From an uncultured Lachnospiraceae bacterium (GTDB taxonomy: Bacteria > Bacillota > Clostridia > Lachnospirales > Lachnospiraceae): a DNA stretch of 64,000 nt. Shown here in pieces: positions 1 through 9,500 of this stretch. The translations under genes and the position numbers were made by a program. The number at the start of each line of letters is the position of its first letter. Within the stretch, counting starts at the first letter, position 1. The stretch is taken from the NCBI GenBank assembly GCA_910584205.1, contig CAJUAA010000010.1:30716-94715 (forward strand), given 5' to 3'. The notes beneath the pieces were generated by a model. It ran no database searches, was not told the origin of the DNA, and worked only from the letters and a program-made list of their open reading frames with translations.

Positions 1-1497
1 GTTGATGATCTCCTCCTGTACTTTCTCATAGTCCTCCGGCTCCACGATCCCGTGAGGGTCGCGCCCCTTCAGGTTGACGAAGATATGCGCATGGCACGGC
101 TCCAGCGGATGGCATTTGGTATGCGCCCAGTCAATGGTCAGGTTGGACGGATCATCCGTGGAAAGATCCAGGTTGTATTTCAGAAGCCCTGCACGGGACA
201 GATGCTCTTTGACGAACGGATTCCAGTCCAGATGTGTCATGCCGTGGTCGGAGATCAGCACCACATAAGTCTGACTGAGATCCACCGCTTCCAGAATCCG
301 TCCGATGTTCTCATCGACTCTGCGGTACGTTTCACGGATCATATGCCAGCAGAACGGCGCCGTCTTCTCGCTGTACACTCTGGATGTGGGCTCGATCCCG
401 GCGTAGAGCGCGTGCTCGATGTGGTCGATGGTTCCCACCCATGAGAACGCAAAATCCCACTCCTTATGTTCAAGCACATACTTCGTCGCCTTTCCCCACC
501 AGTCCGCATGGAAATCCAGCTGTTCCAGGTAAAGGTCCGAATTCATCCAGCCGTCCATGAAGGCCCAGGGATCGTCCACTTCCATATAAGTGCCTGCCAC
601 TGCCTCCACCTCTTTGCTTAAGGACGCCGGAACCGAATAGGTATCCGCCATGTTGATGGCGCTCTGGTAAAGCTTGAATTCCTTCCCGTCTTTACTGAGT
701 TCCAGGATCTGGAAACGGAATCTTCCGTTTCTCTCATAATCTCTTGCCTGAAAGCGTTTCGTGATCCACGGGCCGTATTCTCCCATGGCGATGTCCGTGA
801 CCGCTTCTTTGGCATCTTTACTCTCCGAGATCAGCATGCGGTCATACCCTTCTTCCGAGGACGCATATACCAGAACCTGCATGCGGTATCCTTCCACATA
901 GGCGGGCGGCACCGTAATCTCAAATTCCAGGCACGGCTGTTTGCTGTCCGGAAGATTGCTCCATCCCTCTGCCGGTCGGGTCTGCGTCTGTACCGCCCGT
1001 CCGGGGATCTGGTTGCAGTGCAGCAGCTTGTCAGAAAAGCATGCGCTGGAAGACACATCCCACAGAGGCATGAAAAAATAGCGGAACGGCGGATTCAGGG
1101 AACCGGCCAGCTGGCAGCCATCCTCTTCGGAAATCATTCCCATAGGGAAGGTCACCGGCCAGTTGATCATCGCAACTTTTTTCCCCAAACGTTTGGCTAC
1201 ATCCCACATGGTTTCGCAGAGCACTTCGCCCCGGTCAAAGGAGGTATGCCAGTGATCCAGGTCTTCCCCCGGATGTTTTACCATCAGACTTGGAACACCG
1301 TTGGTACCGGAACCTGCTCCGCTGACAATGGCCGTCCAGGCCGCCGCCGTCAAAGGCGGGAAAACCGTCTCCAGTCTGGAGAACACCCCCTGGCCCATGA
1401 GCTTTTCCGTGTTCGGCATTACACCCTCTGCCACGAACTTTTTCACCAGATCCGGCATCGCCGCATCCAGGCCCAAAAACAAAATCTTCTTATCCAT
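1..1497 (-). CDS. Alkaline phosphatase superfamily protein (type I phosphodiesterase-like), 3' end outside window
   Basis: The first 499 codons are present and the frame is still open at the left edge. Seen: a metal-site segment LGLDAAMPD (Asp11), a nucleophile region PPLTAAAWT with Thr50 as the probable attacking residue, and the metal-binding motif DHGM at residues 417-420. This order is that of the nucleotide pyrophosphatase/phosphodiesterase branch of the alkaline phosphatase fold, which hydrolyses phosphodiesters or related esters; the substrate cannot be read from sequence. No signal peptide is seen, so a cytoplasmic enzyme is likely. It is divergent from a LacI-family regulator with an operator-like palindrome between them, which suggests induction by a sugar or sugar-phosphate ligand (inference). 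Confidence 0.85.
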   Translation of the reverse strand, partial: MDKKILFLGLDAAMPDLVKKFVAEGVMPNTEKLMGQGVFSRLETVFPPLTAAAWTAIVSGAGSGTNGVPSLMVKHPGEDLDHWHTSFDRGEVLCETMWDVAKRLGKKVAMINWPVTFPMGMISEEDGCQLAGSLNPPFRYFFMPLWDVSSSACFSDKLLHCNQIPGRAVQTQTRPAEGWSNLPDSKQPCLEFEITVPPAYVEGYRMQVLVYASSEEGYDRMLISESKDAKEAVTDIAMGEYGPWITKRFQARDYERNGRFRFQILELSKDGKEFKLYQSAINMADTYSVPASLSKEVEAVAGTYMEVDDPWAFMDGWMNSDLYLEQLDFHADWWGKATKYVLEHKEWDFAFSWVGTIDHIEHALYAGIEPTSRVYSEKTAPFCWHMIRETYRRVDENIGRILEAVDLSQTYVVLISDHGMTHLDWNPFVKEHLSRAGLLKYNLDLSTDDPSNLTIDWAHTKCHPLEPCHAHIFVNLKGRDPHGIVEPEDYEKVQEEIIN

Positions 1498-1587
1498 GTA
1501 CCCCTTTCCTCTCTTTTTGTATGTTTTTATTACTCTTTACATTTATACCCTAACATCTGTCAGCATTTTTTACAACAACTTTTTACA

Positions 1588-1597
1588 CAAACGTTTG
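1588..1597. promoter_or_regulatory. LacI-type operator palindrome
   Basis: CAAACGTTTG is a perfect 10-bp palindrome with the central CG typical of LacI/GalR-family operators. It lies in the divergent gap between the phosphodiesterase gene and the LacI-family gene and overlaps the -35 hexamer proposed for the latter, so the regulator would repress itself and probably its neighbour. A second inverted repeat, TTGTTTG (1631-1637) with CAAACAA (1646-1652), sits downstream in the leader. Confidence 0.6.
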
Positions 1598-1623
1598 CTT
1601 TTCCAGTTTCTTTGTTGTATAAT
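1595..1623 (+). promoter_or_regulatory. Sigma-A type promoter of the LacI-family gene
   Basis: TTGCTT (1595-1600), a 17-bp spacer and TATAAT (1618-1623) precede the lacI-type gene; AGGAGG at 1672-1677 is its ribosome site. The -35 overlaps the palindrome at 1588-1597. Confidence 0.6.
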
Positions 1624-1683
1624 ATATATATTGTTTGGTATTTAACAAACAATATCATTATATAATTTGACAGGAGGCATTCC

Positions 1684-2706
1684 ATGACATTAAAAGATAT
1701 CGCAAAAGAAGCAGGCGTTTCTATATCCACCGTATCGAGAGTCATCAATAATACAGGCACCAATGCGGCCAGCAAAGAGGTTCGGGAACGGATCTGGGAG
1801 ATCGTACGGCAGACCGGCTACGTACCTAATTATGCCGCTCAGAATCTGAAGCTGGGAAAGAATGAGGACATCATCTCCCGCCGCTCCCTCACCTGCCTGT
1901 TCGCCCGCACGCCCAGCGCGCCCAACAACCCTTTTTTCTCCACCATCGCCAAAAGCGTTGAGACGGAAGCATATAAATACAACTACTTTTTAAAGTCTTC
2001 CTTCACGTCCTTCAACATCAATGACATTGAGAGCTACAAAATGCTCCGGGCATCCACCAACGGAGTCGTGATCCTTGGCCGGTGCGACCGGACCACATTA
2101 AAATATATCAAGGAGTACTGCCATCATGTGATCTTCACCGGCCTCAATCCCCTGGACGCAAAATACGACCAGATACTCTGCGACGGATATTCTGCCACTG
2201 CCATGGCCATGGATTACCTCTGCCAGCTTGGCCACCGGCACATCGGCTATGTGGGCGAGACCAACTGTGAAAACCGTTACGACGGATACCGGGATTTTTT
2301 GAAAGAAAAGCAGCTCCCCTTTGACAGTTCCTATGTGGCGTCAGAACCTCTGACTTCCAACGGCGGCTACGACGGCGCCATGAAGCTTCTGAAACAGCAG
2401 CCCCGGCTGACCGCCATGTTCTGCGGCGACGACATTGCAGCCATCGGCGTGCTGCGCGCTATCCGGGATTTCGGGCTGAAGGTGCCGGACGATATGTCCG
2501 TCATCGGAATCGACGACATCGAAACCTCACAGTTCCTGTCCCCCATGCTTACAACCATCCATGTACCCATGGAAGAGATGGGACAGCTGGCAGCCAAGAT
2601 GCTCATCGACCGGATCGACGGCGGGCACACGCTTCCCATGAAGATCAACCTGCCCTTTTATCTCGCCAAAAGGGAAAGCTGCGCGAAACCGCGCAGCTTA
2701 GACTGA
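1684..2706 (+). CDS. LacI/GalR family transcriptional regulator
   Basis: This 340-residue protein has the standard LacI architecture. The N-terminal helix-turn-helix and hinge (residues 1-60) contain MTLKDIAKEAGVSISTVSRV and, later, a YVPNYAAQNLK hinge. A periplasmic-binding-protein-like ligand domain follows (about residues 65-330), with DGY..A...YL, RHIGYVG and CGDD.AAIG motifs. The length is normal for the family. The start is supported by AGGAGG seven bases upstream. It probably controls the divergent phosphodiesterase gene through the CAAACGTTTG site (inference). The last codons form one arm of a terminator hairpin shared with the convergent collagen-like gene. Confidence 0.93.
   Translation: MTLKDIAKEAGVSISTVSRVINNTGTNAASKEVRERIWEIVRQTGYVPNYAAQNLKLGKNEDIISRRSLTCLFARTPSAPNNPFFSTIAKSVETEAYKYNYFLKSSFTSFNINDIESYKMLRASTNGVVILGRCDRTTLKYIKEYCHHVIFTGLNPLDAKYDQILCDGYSATAMAMDYLCQLGHRHIGYVGETNCENRYDGYRDFLKEKQLPFDSSYVASEPLTSNGGYDGAMKLLKQQPRLTAMFCGDDIAAIGVLRAIRDFGLKVPDDMSVIGIDDIETSQFLSPMLTTIHVPMEEMGQLAAKMLIDRIDGGHTLPMKINLPFYLAKRESCAKPRSLD
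2676..2699. terminator. Bidirectional terminator inside the 3' end of the LacI-family gene
   Basis: AAGCTGCGCG, loop AAAC, CGCGCAGCTT: a perfect 10-bp stem. It lies wholly within the last codons of the regulator gene and 9 bases past the stop codon of the convergent collagen-like gene. On the minus strand it is followed by TTCCCTTTTGG, so it mainly serves the collagen-like gene. Confidence 0.6.
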
Positions 2707-2707
2707 A

Positions 2708-4330
2708 TTAATCGATTTTTTTCACGGTAAGTGCTGCGCTGGTTCCGCTGCCAAGCGTCACCCCTACTGCAATCAATGCAGAAATTGCCATATCTATGAC
2801 ATCTCCTGCCACCAGAGCAACGACCGTGCTCCCACTAAACAGAGAATTGACGCCTACCGACAGTGCACGGGAAACGGTTGCACTCGGAATGTTCGTACCA
2901 TTGCGGCGTACCGCAGTGGTTACCGTGGTTCCCAAAGCTGCCGACATCGTCGTACTGTAATTGATCTCATACGTTCCCGGCGTAATGATCGTGATACTGT
3001 TAGCCGGTGTATAAGTTACATCTTTCAGCGGCATGGTCTGAGGCATGGGAATCTGCGTTGTTCCGCCAAGCGTCAGGTTCAGCGTCTGCGGCGCTGTATT
3101 GTATATGCCTCCATAGGATGTGAGTCCGTTGGCAGGACCCGTGGGGCCGGTCGAACCCGTCACTCCGGTCGGACCGGTAATTCCGGCAGGGCCGGCGGCT
3201 CCAGTCGGACCGGTCGCTCCGGTCGGGCCTGTCGCTCCAGTCGGGCCAGTCGCTCCGGTTGGGCCGGCAACTCCGATTGGGCCGGCGGCTCCAGTCGGGC
3301 CGGTCGCTCCAGTTGCACCGGTCGCTCCGGTTGGGCCGGCAACTCCGGCTGCACCCGTGGCTCCGGTTGGGCCGGTCGCTCCGGCAGGACCTGCCACTCC
3401 CTGCAGACCCTGGGGACCCTGCGGACCGGTGGGACCAATCTCACCCGCAGCTCCTGCTGCGCCGGTCGGACCTGCCGGGCCAGTGGCTCCCGTCGGGCCG
3501 GTGGGGCCTGCCGGACCCTGAATGCCCTGTAAGCCCTGCGGACCTTCGGGACCAGTGGCTCCTGCTGCACCGGCGGGACCGGTGGCTCCTACAGCTCCAG
3601 TTGCGCCGGTTGATCCGGCAGCTCCTGCAGGACCGGTTGGGCCGGTCACTCCTGCCGGACCGACAGGACCCTGTAAGCCCTGAATACCCTGAGGGCCGGC
3701 GGGGCCGGTCGGGCCTGCTTCACCTGCACTTCCCGGCAGTCCCTGTACTCCCTGCGGACCCATGGGACCGGTCGCTCCGGTTGGGCCGGTCGCTCCCGGA
3801 ACACCCTGCAGGCCCTGCGGACCCTGTGCTCCGGTCGGGCCGGTCGGGCCTGCCGGACCGGGAATCCCCGGTTCCCCGGATGCTCCGGTCGGGCCGGTCA
3901 TACCGGCTGGACCTGCAGGGCCTGTCGCTCCGGCCGGGCCTGCTGGCCCCTGAATTCCCTGAGAACCCTGCGGCCCCTGCGGACCGGTCGGGCCCACCGC
4001 TCCGGCTGGGCCAGTCACTCCCTGGGCACCGGCTGCACCGGTTGGTCCGGTGGCTCCCGGTGCTCCTGCAGGACCGGGAATCCCCTGCAGGCCCTGCGGA
4101 CCTTCAGGACCTATGGGGCCCTGCGGTCCCTGCGGACCCTGTGGGCCTTCGATCCCTCCCGGACCCATGGGACCCTGAGGACCTGTAGGACCCGGACATC
4201 CTCTCGGACCGGTCGGACCCGGGCACCCTCTCGGACCCATCGGGCCGGTCGGACCCTGACAGCATCTGCTGTTCTGCTGTCCCGGATACCCACAGGAATT
4301 ACCATCACAATTTCTTCGGAAAAAATCCAT
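2708..4330 (-). CDS. Collagen-like repeat protein with BclA-type C-terminal domain
   Basis: The 540-residue protein has a short Cys-rich N-terminus (about residues 1-25), a Gly-X-Y collagen region (about 26-400) dominated by GPTGATGPTG, GPQGPQG and GPAG triplets, and a 135-residue C-terminal domain rich in Thr, Ser and Val that starts near GLTSYGGIYN and ends LTVKKID. This layout matches BclA-like exosporium filament proteins: a triple-helical stalk with a trimeric TNF-like tip. No conventional signal peptide is present, in line with spore-surface proteins made in the mother cell. The ribosome site AAGGAG is nine bases from ATG. A SigK-like promoter lies just upstream. The location on the spore surface is inferred, not shown. 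Confidence 0.88.
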   Translation of the reverse strand: MDFFRRNCDGNSCGYPGQQNSRCCQGPTGPMGPRGCPGPTGPRGCPGPTGPQGPMGPGGIEGPQGPQGPQGPIGPEGPQGLQGIPGPAGAPGATGPTGAAGAQGVTGPAGAVGPTGPQGPQGSQGIQGPAGPAGATGPAGPAGMTGPTGASGEPGIPGPAGPTGPTGAQGPQGLQGVPGATGPTGATGPMGPQGVQGLPGSAGEAGPTGPAGPQGIQGLQGPVGPAGVTGPTGPAGAAGSTGATGAVGATGPAGAAGATGPEGPQGLQGIQGPAGPTGPTGATGPAGPTGAAGAAGEIGPTGPQGPQGLQGVAGPAGATGPTGATGAAGVAGPTGATGATGATGPTGAAGPIGVAGPTGATGPTGATGPTGATGPTGAAGPAGITGPTGVTGSTGPTGPANGLTSYGGIYNTAPQTLNLTLGGTTQIPMPQTMPLKDVTYTPANSITIITPGTYEINYSTTMSAALGTTVTTAVRRNGTNIPSATVSRALSVGVNSLFSGSTVVALVAGDVIDMAISALIAVGVTLGSGTSAALTVKKID

Positions 4331-4366
4331 ACTCGTTTGTCTCCTTATTTAACTGTTTTCACTACA

Positions 4367-4393
4367 TAGAGTATGCGGACTTTTCCATAGCGT
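4367..4393 (-). promoter_or_regulatory. Putative SigK (late mother-cell) promoter of the collagen-like gene
   Basis: Read on the minus strand: AC (4393-4392), 16 bases, then CATACTCTA (4375-4367), matching the SigK pattern AC-N16/17-CATANNNTA. It lies in the 65-bp gap between the glycosyltransferase stop codon and the collagen-like start, and would give a leader of about 30 bases carrying the ribosome site. Confidence 0.45.
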
Positions 4394-4395
4394 TC

Positions 4396-5463
4396 TTATT
4401 CCATATTACGAAAATATTCTTCATTTTTCCTGTATTCTCTTCCATATGGCTTATATTTCCCCGCCATTTTATGACATTCATATGCTTTTTTCTGCTCCCC
4501 CATTCGATCATAACACACGCTTAGCTGAACATACGGCACATACCCGTAACACTCTTCCTGTATAAACCCTCCTGCTGTTTTCTTTGGTGCATGAAGCGCC
4601 GCCTCATACCAGAACGCTGCCTGCTCCCAGTTCTGCCGGTCCGCAAAGTGTTTCCCGATCTCGCAGCACAGCTCTCCTCCCGGCGTCCGGTACAAAAGCC
4701 CCCGGTACAGAAAAGAAAGCGCCTTTTCTTCCTTCCCGAGAGCATACAGGCAATATGCCGTAAATCTGCAGGCATCCACCTGATTTTCACAAAACCCGTC
4801 CTTTCGTTTCAAAAAAAACAGGAAGCAGCCCACTGCCTCCTCATATCTTCTGTGATAATACAGTTCTCTTGCATAATAAAACAGATCTCTTGCCTGAAAC
4901 GGCTCTCCTGCTTCCTTCATGGCTTCATAAATCCGAAGATTCCGATCTCCATAGATTTTTTTCCGGCTGTGGTGCTCGATACGCAGTTCCAGCTGCTCCA
5001 CCTTTCCGGACACGGGCACCGCCTCATGCACCCGTCCCTCCCACCGAAATCCCCTGTCCCTTTTCAGAAGCCGTTCCCGCTTGTAGCAGAAAGTCGCCTT
5101 TCCTTCCTCATCAAAGCCGGCTGCATAGTCCGTCATCACCGCATCCGCAGTTCCGTCTGCATGCGCCTTCCATTCCAGAAGCTTCTCCTGCCCTCCTGCT
5201 TCCAGCACATCATCCGCATCCAGCCACATACAGTAATCCATCTTTGCTTTTGAAAACGATTCGTTGCGGGCTTTTGCAAAATCATTTGTCCATTCAAACT
5301 CATACACCTTATCCGTATACGCCGCCGCAATTTCTTTTGTCCGGTCTTCGGACCCGGTATCCACGATGATTATCTCGTCCACCGCATCCTTAACGGAATC
5401 CAGACACCGGCCCAACACTTTCTCTTCATTTTTCACAATCATGCACAAACTGATCGTAACCAT
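4396..5463 (-). CDS. Family 2 glycosyltransferase with C-terminal TPR-like repeats
   Basis: A 355-residue protein. The GT-A nucleotide-sugar domain covers residues 1-210: MVTISLCMIVKNEEKVLGRC at the start, then IIIVDTGSEDRT and the metal-binding MWLDADDV. The C-terminal part (about 215-350) has repeated Tyr/Ala-rich helices (YYARELYYHRRYEEAV, ALGKEEKAL, YDRMGEQKKAY) of tetratricopeptide type. A longer in-frame start at 5616 exists, but it lies inside the upstream reductase gene; ATG at 5463 opens the conserved MVTISLCMIVKNEE and follows the reductase stop by only 5 bases. It is the last gene of a six-gene unit. Sugar donor and acceptor are unknown. Confidence 0.88.
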   Translation of the reverse strand: MVTISLCMIVKNEEKVLGRCLDSVKDAVDEIIIVDTGSEDRTKEIAAAYTDKVYEFEWTNDFAKARNESFSKAKMDYCMWLDADDVLEAGGQEKLLEWKAHADGTADAVMTDYAAGFDEEGKATFCYKRERLLKRDRGFRWEGRVHEAVPVSGKVEQLELRIEHHSRKKIYGDRNLRIYEAMKEAGEPFQARDLFYYARELYYHRRYEEAVGCFLFFLKRKDGFCENQVDACRFTAYCLYALGKEEKALSFLYRGLLYRTPGGELCCEIGKHFADRQNWEQAAFWYEAALHAPKKTAGGFIQEECYGYVPYVQLSVCYDRMGEQKKAYECHKMAGKYKPYGREYRKNEEYFRNME

Positions 5464-5468
5464 AAATC

Positions 5469-6587
5469 TTATCCTGTTTTTTGCGTTTCCTTTATTGTAT
5501 GTCTGCCGGCGGGTTGTGCTATCGGATGCTCTCTCACCAGCTGCCGGACCCTTTCGATCGTATCCGGAATCCGGACTCCTCTCGGACACTGGTCCATGCA
5601 GGGCATTTCTCCGCATTTCCGACAGTATGCGGCGCTCTCTTCAATCCCCAGATCCAGCTTCCGAAGCGCCCAGTATTCCTTCCCGAGGAAATAATACTGA
5701 TACTGGCGGAACAGAGTATGGATCTCCGTCCCGTACGGGCAGACGCACCTCTGGCACCGGTCGCAGAAAATCGGATCGTAGTCTTTTTCCAGCACAGACA
5801 GCACCTCTTCGAAGGAAGGAAGCCTCTCCCGTTCTCCGGCCGGTTCCCATCCCATGGCTGCCTCCGCCTGCTCTTTTGTCCCAATCCCGATGAGCGCGCT
5901 GGAAATCGGGTAAGACAATACCGACCGAATCAGTGTCCGAACCGGAAAAAAAGCAGGAAGAATCCCTGCCGCATACACTTTGTTGACCAGGAATCCCTTA
6001 CCAGAGAACATACGTTCTTTTTTAAGACGATCCAGCATTCCCCGTTCCAGAAGGTTTCCGCTTCCCTGCAGCACATCCACCCGGGAATCCGCTGCTCCCT
6101 TCCGTAGAATGTCATAATAATGGGACGCAATACCCGCAAAACGGATCTTTCCCTCCGCCTTCAGTTCGGTCAGTGCATCCAGCGCACCGCCTTTTTGAAA
6201 TACTTCCTCCTCATGTTCCGCATCCACCTGATGGACAAAATAGAGATCCGGACAGGTTCCCAGATGTCCGCAGGATGCCTCCACCGCCTGATACATCTCA
6301 TTTCCGTCAAAAAACCGGGCCTTGTCCGAGATCACAAGCTTCTCCCGCCCAACGCGGGCCGCAAACAGCCCCAGCTTACGCTCCGCATCGCCGTATTCCG
6401 GAACGATCGCCGTATCATACAGATTGCAGCCCATCCCAAACGCATGCTCCATCACAGCCAGCGCTTCCTCATCATTCAGATTATAATAATCCGGCAGGAC
6501 CGGAACACTGCCCTGCAGAATCGGAATTGTCCCAAATCCGATCTCCGATACGGCCAGACCCGTATTGCCAAGTTTTCGGTAACGCAT
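5469..6587 (-). CDS. Aldo/keto reductase with C-terminal ferredoxin-like [4Fe-4S] domain
   Basis: A 372-residue protein. Residues 1-260 are an aldo/keto reductase TIM barrel: MRYRKLGNTGLAVSEIGFGT, the catalytic Asp/Tyr pair in YDTAIVPEYGDAE, Lys in ISDKARF and His in YFVHQVD. The C-terminus carries Cys clusters CDRCQRCVCP and CRKCGEMPCMDQCP, typical of the Fe-S tail found in many clostridial aldo/keto reductases. It probably reduces a carbonyl substrate with NAD(P)H, with electrons possibly exchanged through the clusters. It sits 12 bases downstream of the LRR gene and 5 bases before the glycosyltransferase, so it is co-transcribed. The substrate is unknown. Confidence 0.9.
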   Translation of the reverse strand: MRYRKLGNTGLAVSEIGFGTIPILQGSVPVLPDYYNLNDEEALAVMEHAFGMGCNLYDTAIVPEYGDAERKLGLFAARVGREKLVISDKARFFDGNEMYQAVEASCGHLGTCPDLYFVHQVDAEHEEEVFQKGGALDALTELKAEGKIRFAGIASHYYDILRKGAADSRVDVLQGSGNLLERGMLDRLKKERMFSGKGFLVNKVYAAGILPAFFPVRTLIRSVLSYPISSALIGIGTKEQAEAAMGWEPAGERERLPSFEEVLSVLEKDYDPIFCDRCQRCVCPYGTEIHTLFRQYQYYFLGKEYWALRKLDLGIEESAAYCRKCGEMPCMDQCPRGVRIPDTIERVRQLVREHPIAQPAGRHTIKETQKTG

Positions 6588-6599
6588 GTTTTCTCCTGC

Positions 6600-9500
6600 T
6601 TACAAATTTCCAACGGAACGGTCGGAAACTCCGGCTCCGCTCTCCAGACCGTCCGCCATATTCCCTGAAATGACAACCGCATCACTGCACCCCTCGAACG
6701 CCCGTTCTTCAACCATTGTTCCCTCCGGCACCTGAAGCTCCCGAAGCTCCCTGCAGAACGCGAAGGCTTCCCGGCCGATCCGTTTCAGGGTAGAGGGGAA
6801 AGTCACACGCTTCAGGCTGTGGCAGCGGTAGAACGCCCGCTCCGGAATCTCCTCCACTCCTTCCGGAAGCAGGATCTCCTCCAGCGACGTGCAGTTTTCA
6901 AAGGCCCTGCTGCCCATGCTCCCAAACGCATCCGACAGCTCCACCCGCTCAAGCACGCCGCAGCCGGAAAATGCCTGTGCGCCGATCTGCTCCACATGAT
7001 CCGCGCTTCGGACTTCCCGGAGCCACCTGCATCCCGCAAAGGCGCGTTTTCCGATCTTTTTTACCGTTTCCGGAAAACAGAGTTCCGTCAGCAGATTACT
7101 GTCCTCAAACGCGCCGTCACCAACGGCAGTGATTCCCCGGGCAAGCTTCAGCTGTGCAAGATTGCCCGTACATTCCACCAGCACTCCGTCCGGGTCCGTC
7201 TTAAAACAGTTCAGACTGTCAAACGCCGCCTGTCTGGCCAATGCCGGAAGCTCCCGTTCTCTGTCCGCAAGTCCGGTAAAATATACGCAGGAACCATCTG
7301 CCAGTATCATTTCCTGCAAATTGACACAGTTCCGAAAGGCGTATTCCTCCACCCGTGTTTTTTCCGACAGGAAGCGCAGTTTCCGGATCTGAAGCCCTCC
7401 TGCAAAAGCCCAGCCGCAGACCAGACGCACATCTTCCGGCACAGCCACCTCTCCGGCACAGCCGGAACCGTCCAGAAGCATGTGATTCACCGTCACCAAT
7501 GGATCCTTCTCTCTCTGCCGCAGGAGCCACCCGGTCCCATGAAATGCCCTGGCGCCGATGTATTCCACACTTTTCGGAATCTCCACATCCTCCAGCATCA
7601 GCACATCTCGGAACACTTCCGCTTCAATACGGCGGATCCCTTCCGGAATCTTCACGATCCGTCCCGCGCCCCGGTAACCGCACAGATTTTCTTCCTGCTC
7701 CACCTCAAAGCAGCTAAACGCACTGTGAAAGAAACGCCGTACGATCTCCGGAAACGTTCCGGAACAGATGTCTTTGTATTCGTGAAATTCCCATATCCTG
7801 CCTCTGTATACAACACTCCGAAGCGCCGTACAACCGGAGAGAGCATATTCATACAGATGGACCGTTCCCTTTTCTCCTGTCAGTACGACGCTCTCCAGCC
7901 GTCCGCAGCCTTCCAGGGCATGGGGACACAGACACGTCTCATCCTCCAATTCCATGGCGGTCAGACTGTCGCATCCTTCAAAAGCATAAGGCCGCACAAC
8001 GCGGACCATGCCGCCGGAAACTTCCCTCAGCGCCCGGCAGCCGCCAAAGCAATGGGACAGGACCGCCCCCGCCCGCTCAAACGAGCAGATTTCCAGCGCC
8101 CCGCAGTTCTCGAACAAACGTTCTGACAACAGGGACAGATTGGATACCACCGCTTCTTTCAGCGAAACACAGCCGGCAAAAGCAGCCGTTCCCGCCTGCC
8201 AGGCAGTTGTTTCGATCTTTTGAAGCCGGAGGCATTTCTCAAAAGCCCGCCGTTCGATCCGCTGAAGCCCTTCCGGAAATTCCACCTCCAAAAGCCCGCT
8301 GCAGCCATAGAACGCGCCTTCTCCAATCCACTGAAGGCTTTCCGGAAGCCGAATTTTTGTAATTCCACGGTTTCCCGCAAAAGCGTAGGGCGCAATCCCC
8401 GTCACCTGCTCCGGCAGGCAGACTTCCCCGCAGCCGGCGCCTGACAGAAGAACCCCGCCGAAGACTGCCGTTTTGCCTCCTCTGTCTGCCGAATACCCGG
8501 TACCTTCAAAAGCCCGTTCCCCGATCCGAAGCCCGCTCCTGCCATCCCGCGCATTTTTGTCCAGCAGCCGGCAGCCGGCAAAGGCTTCTTTACCGATCCA
8601 TTCCGCCTGTTCCAGACAGACATCACGCAGCTTTTCGCACCGATAAAACGCCCGCTCTCCCACGGATTTCCACGCAGGAAGCGCCGGATGCCCCGTCGGC
8701 TTCGTCCCGTCCGGTTCTTTTTGCCCGGACGCATCTAAAGACGCGGGCTCCGCTCCCGATACCAGCACCTCCTGAAGCTCCACGCAGCCGGAAAACACCT
8801 CCGCCTCCAGTCTTTCCACGCCGGAGGGCACCCATGCCCGTCTCAGCTCCCTGCAGCCCTTCCACGCCCCGGGACCGATCCAGCGGACCTGCTCCGGCAG
8901 ATACACCTCCGTTATGTCTTCATTTCCATAGAAGGCGCCGCCTGCAACGATCTGTATCGAATCCGGCAGGGACACCCTCCCTTCCAGATTCCGTCCGTCC
9001 CAGAAGATACGCTCCTCTGTGTCCCCGTCCTTCGGCTCTGCCTGCCGCTCGTTCCAGCGTGCCAGATACGGCGTCTTCTCCCATGGAAATTTCCCCACGG
9101 ACCGGACGGACTCCGGCACCGATACGTGTTCCAGCGCCGGACAGTCATACGCCAGTTTGTCAGGGATATGCAGCATCCCGTCCTCCAGCACCAGCGTCTT
9201 CATCCTCCGGCAGCCCCCGAACACATCCGATCCGTACAGCCTTCCGGTTCCGCCGACCTGTGCTCTTCTGACCCCGCTTCCGGCAAATGCCAGGCTCCCC
9301 ACCTGTTCCGTACCAGCCGGAAGCCTGATTTCCTTCAGTCCGGTGCACCGGTAAAACGCCATTCTTCCGATCTCTCTGAGAGTGTCCGGAAAGACAGTCT
9401 GCCGCAGGGATACACAGCCGTAAAAAGCACTTTCTCCTATATAGGAAAATCCTTCCGGCAGAAGCACCTCCCGAAGCGTCAGACAATGGCGAAAGGTCCG

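Noticed and set aside
2708..4188. Long open frames on the plus strand and in other frames across the collagen-like gene
   Set aside because: They are mirror images of the Gly-Pro-rich repeat; the minus-strand frame has the start, ribosome site, promoter and a conserved C-terminal domain.
3120..4330. CRISPR-like appearance of the repeated DNA in the collagen-like gene
   Set aside because: The periodicity is a 9-bp multiple of Gly-X-Y codons without constant repeats and unique spacers.
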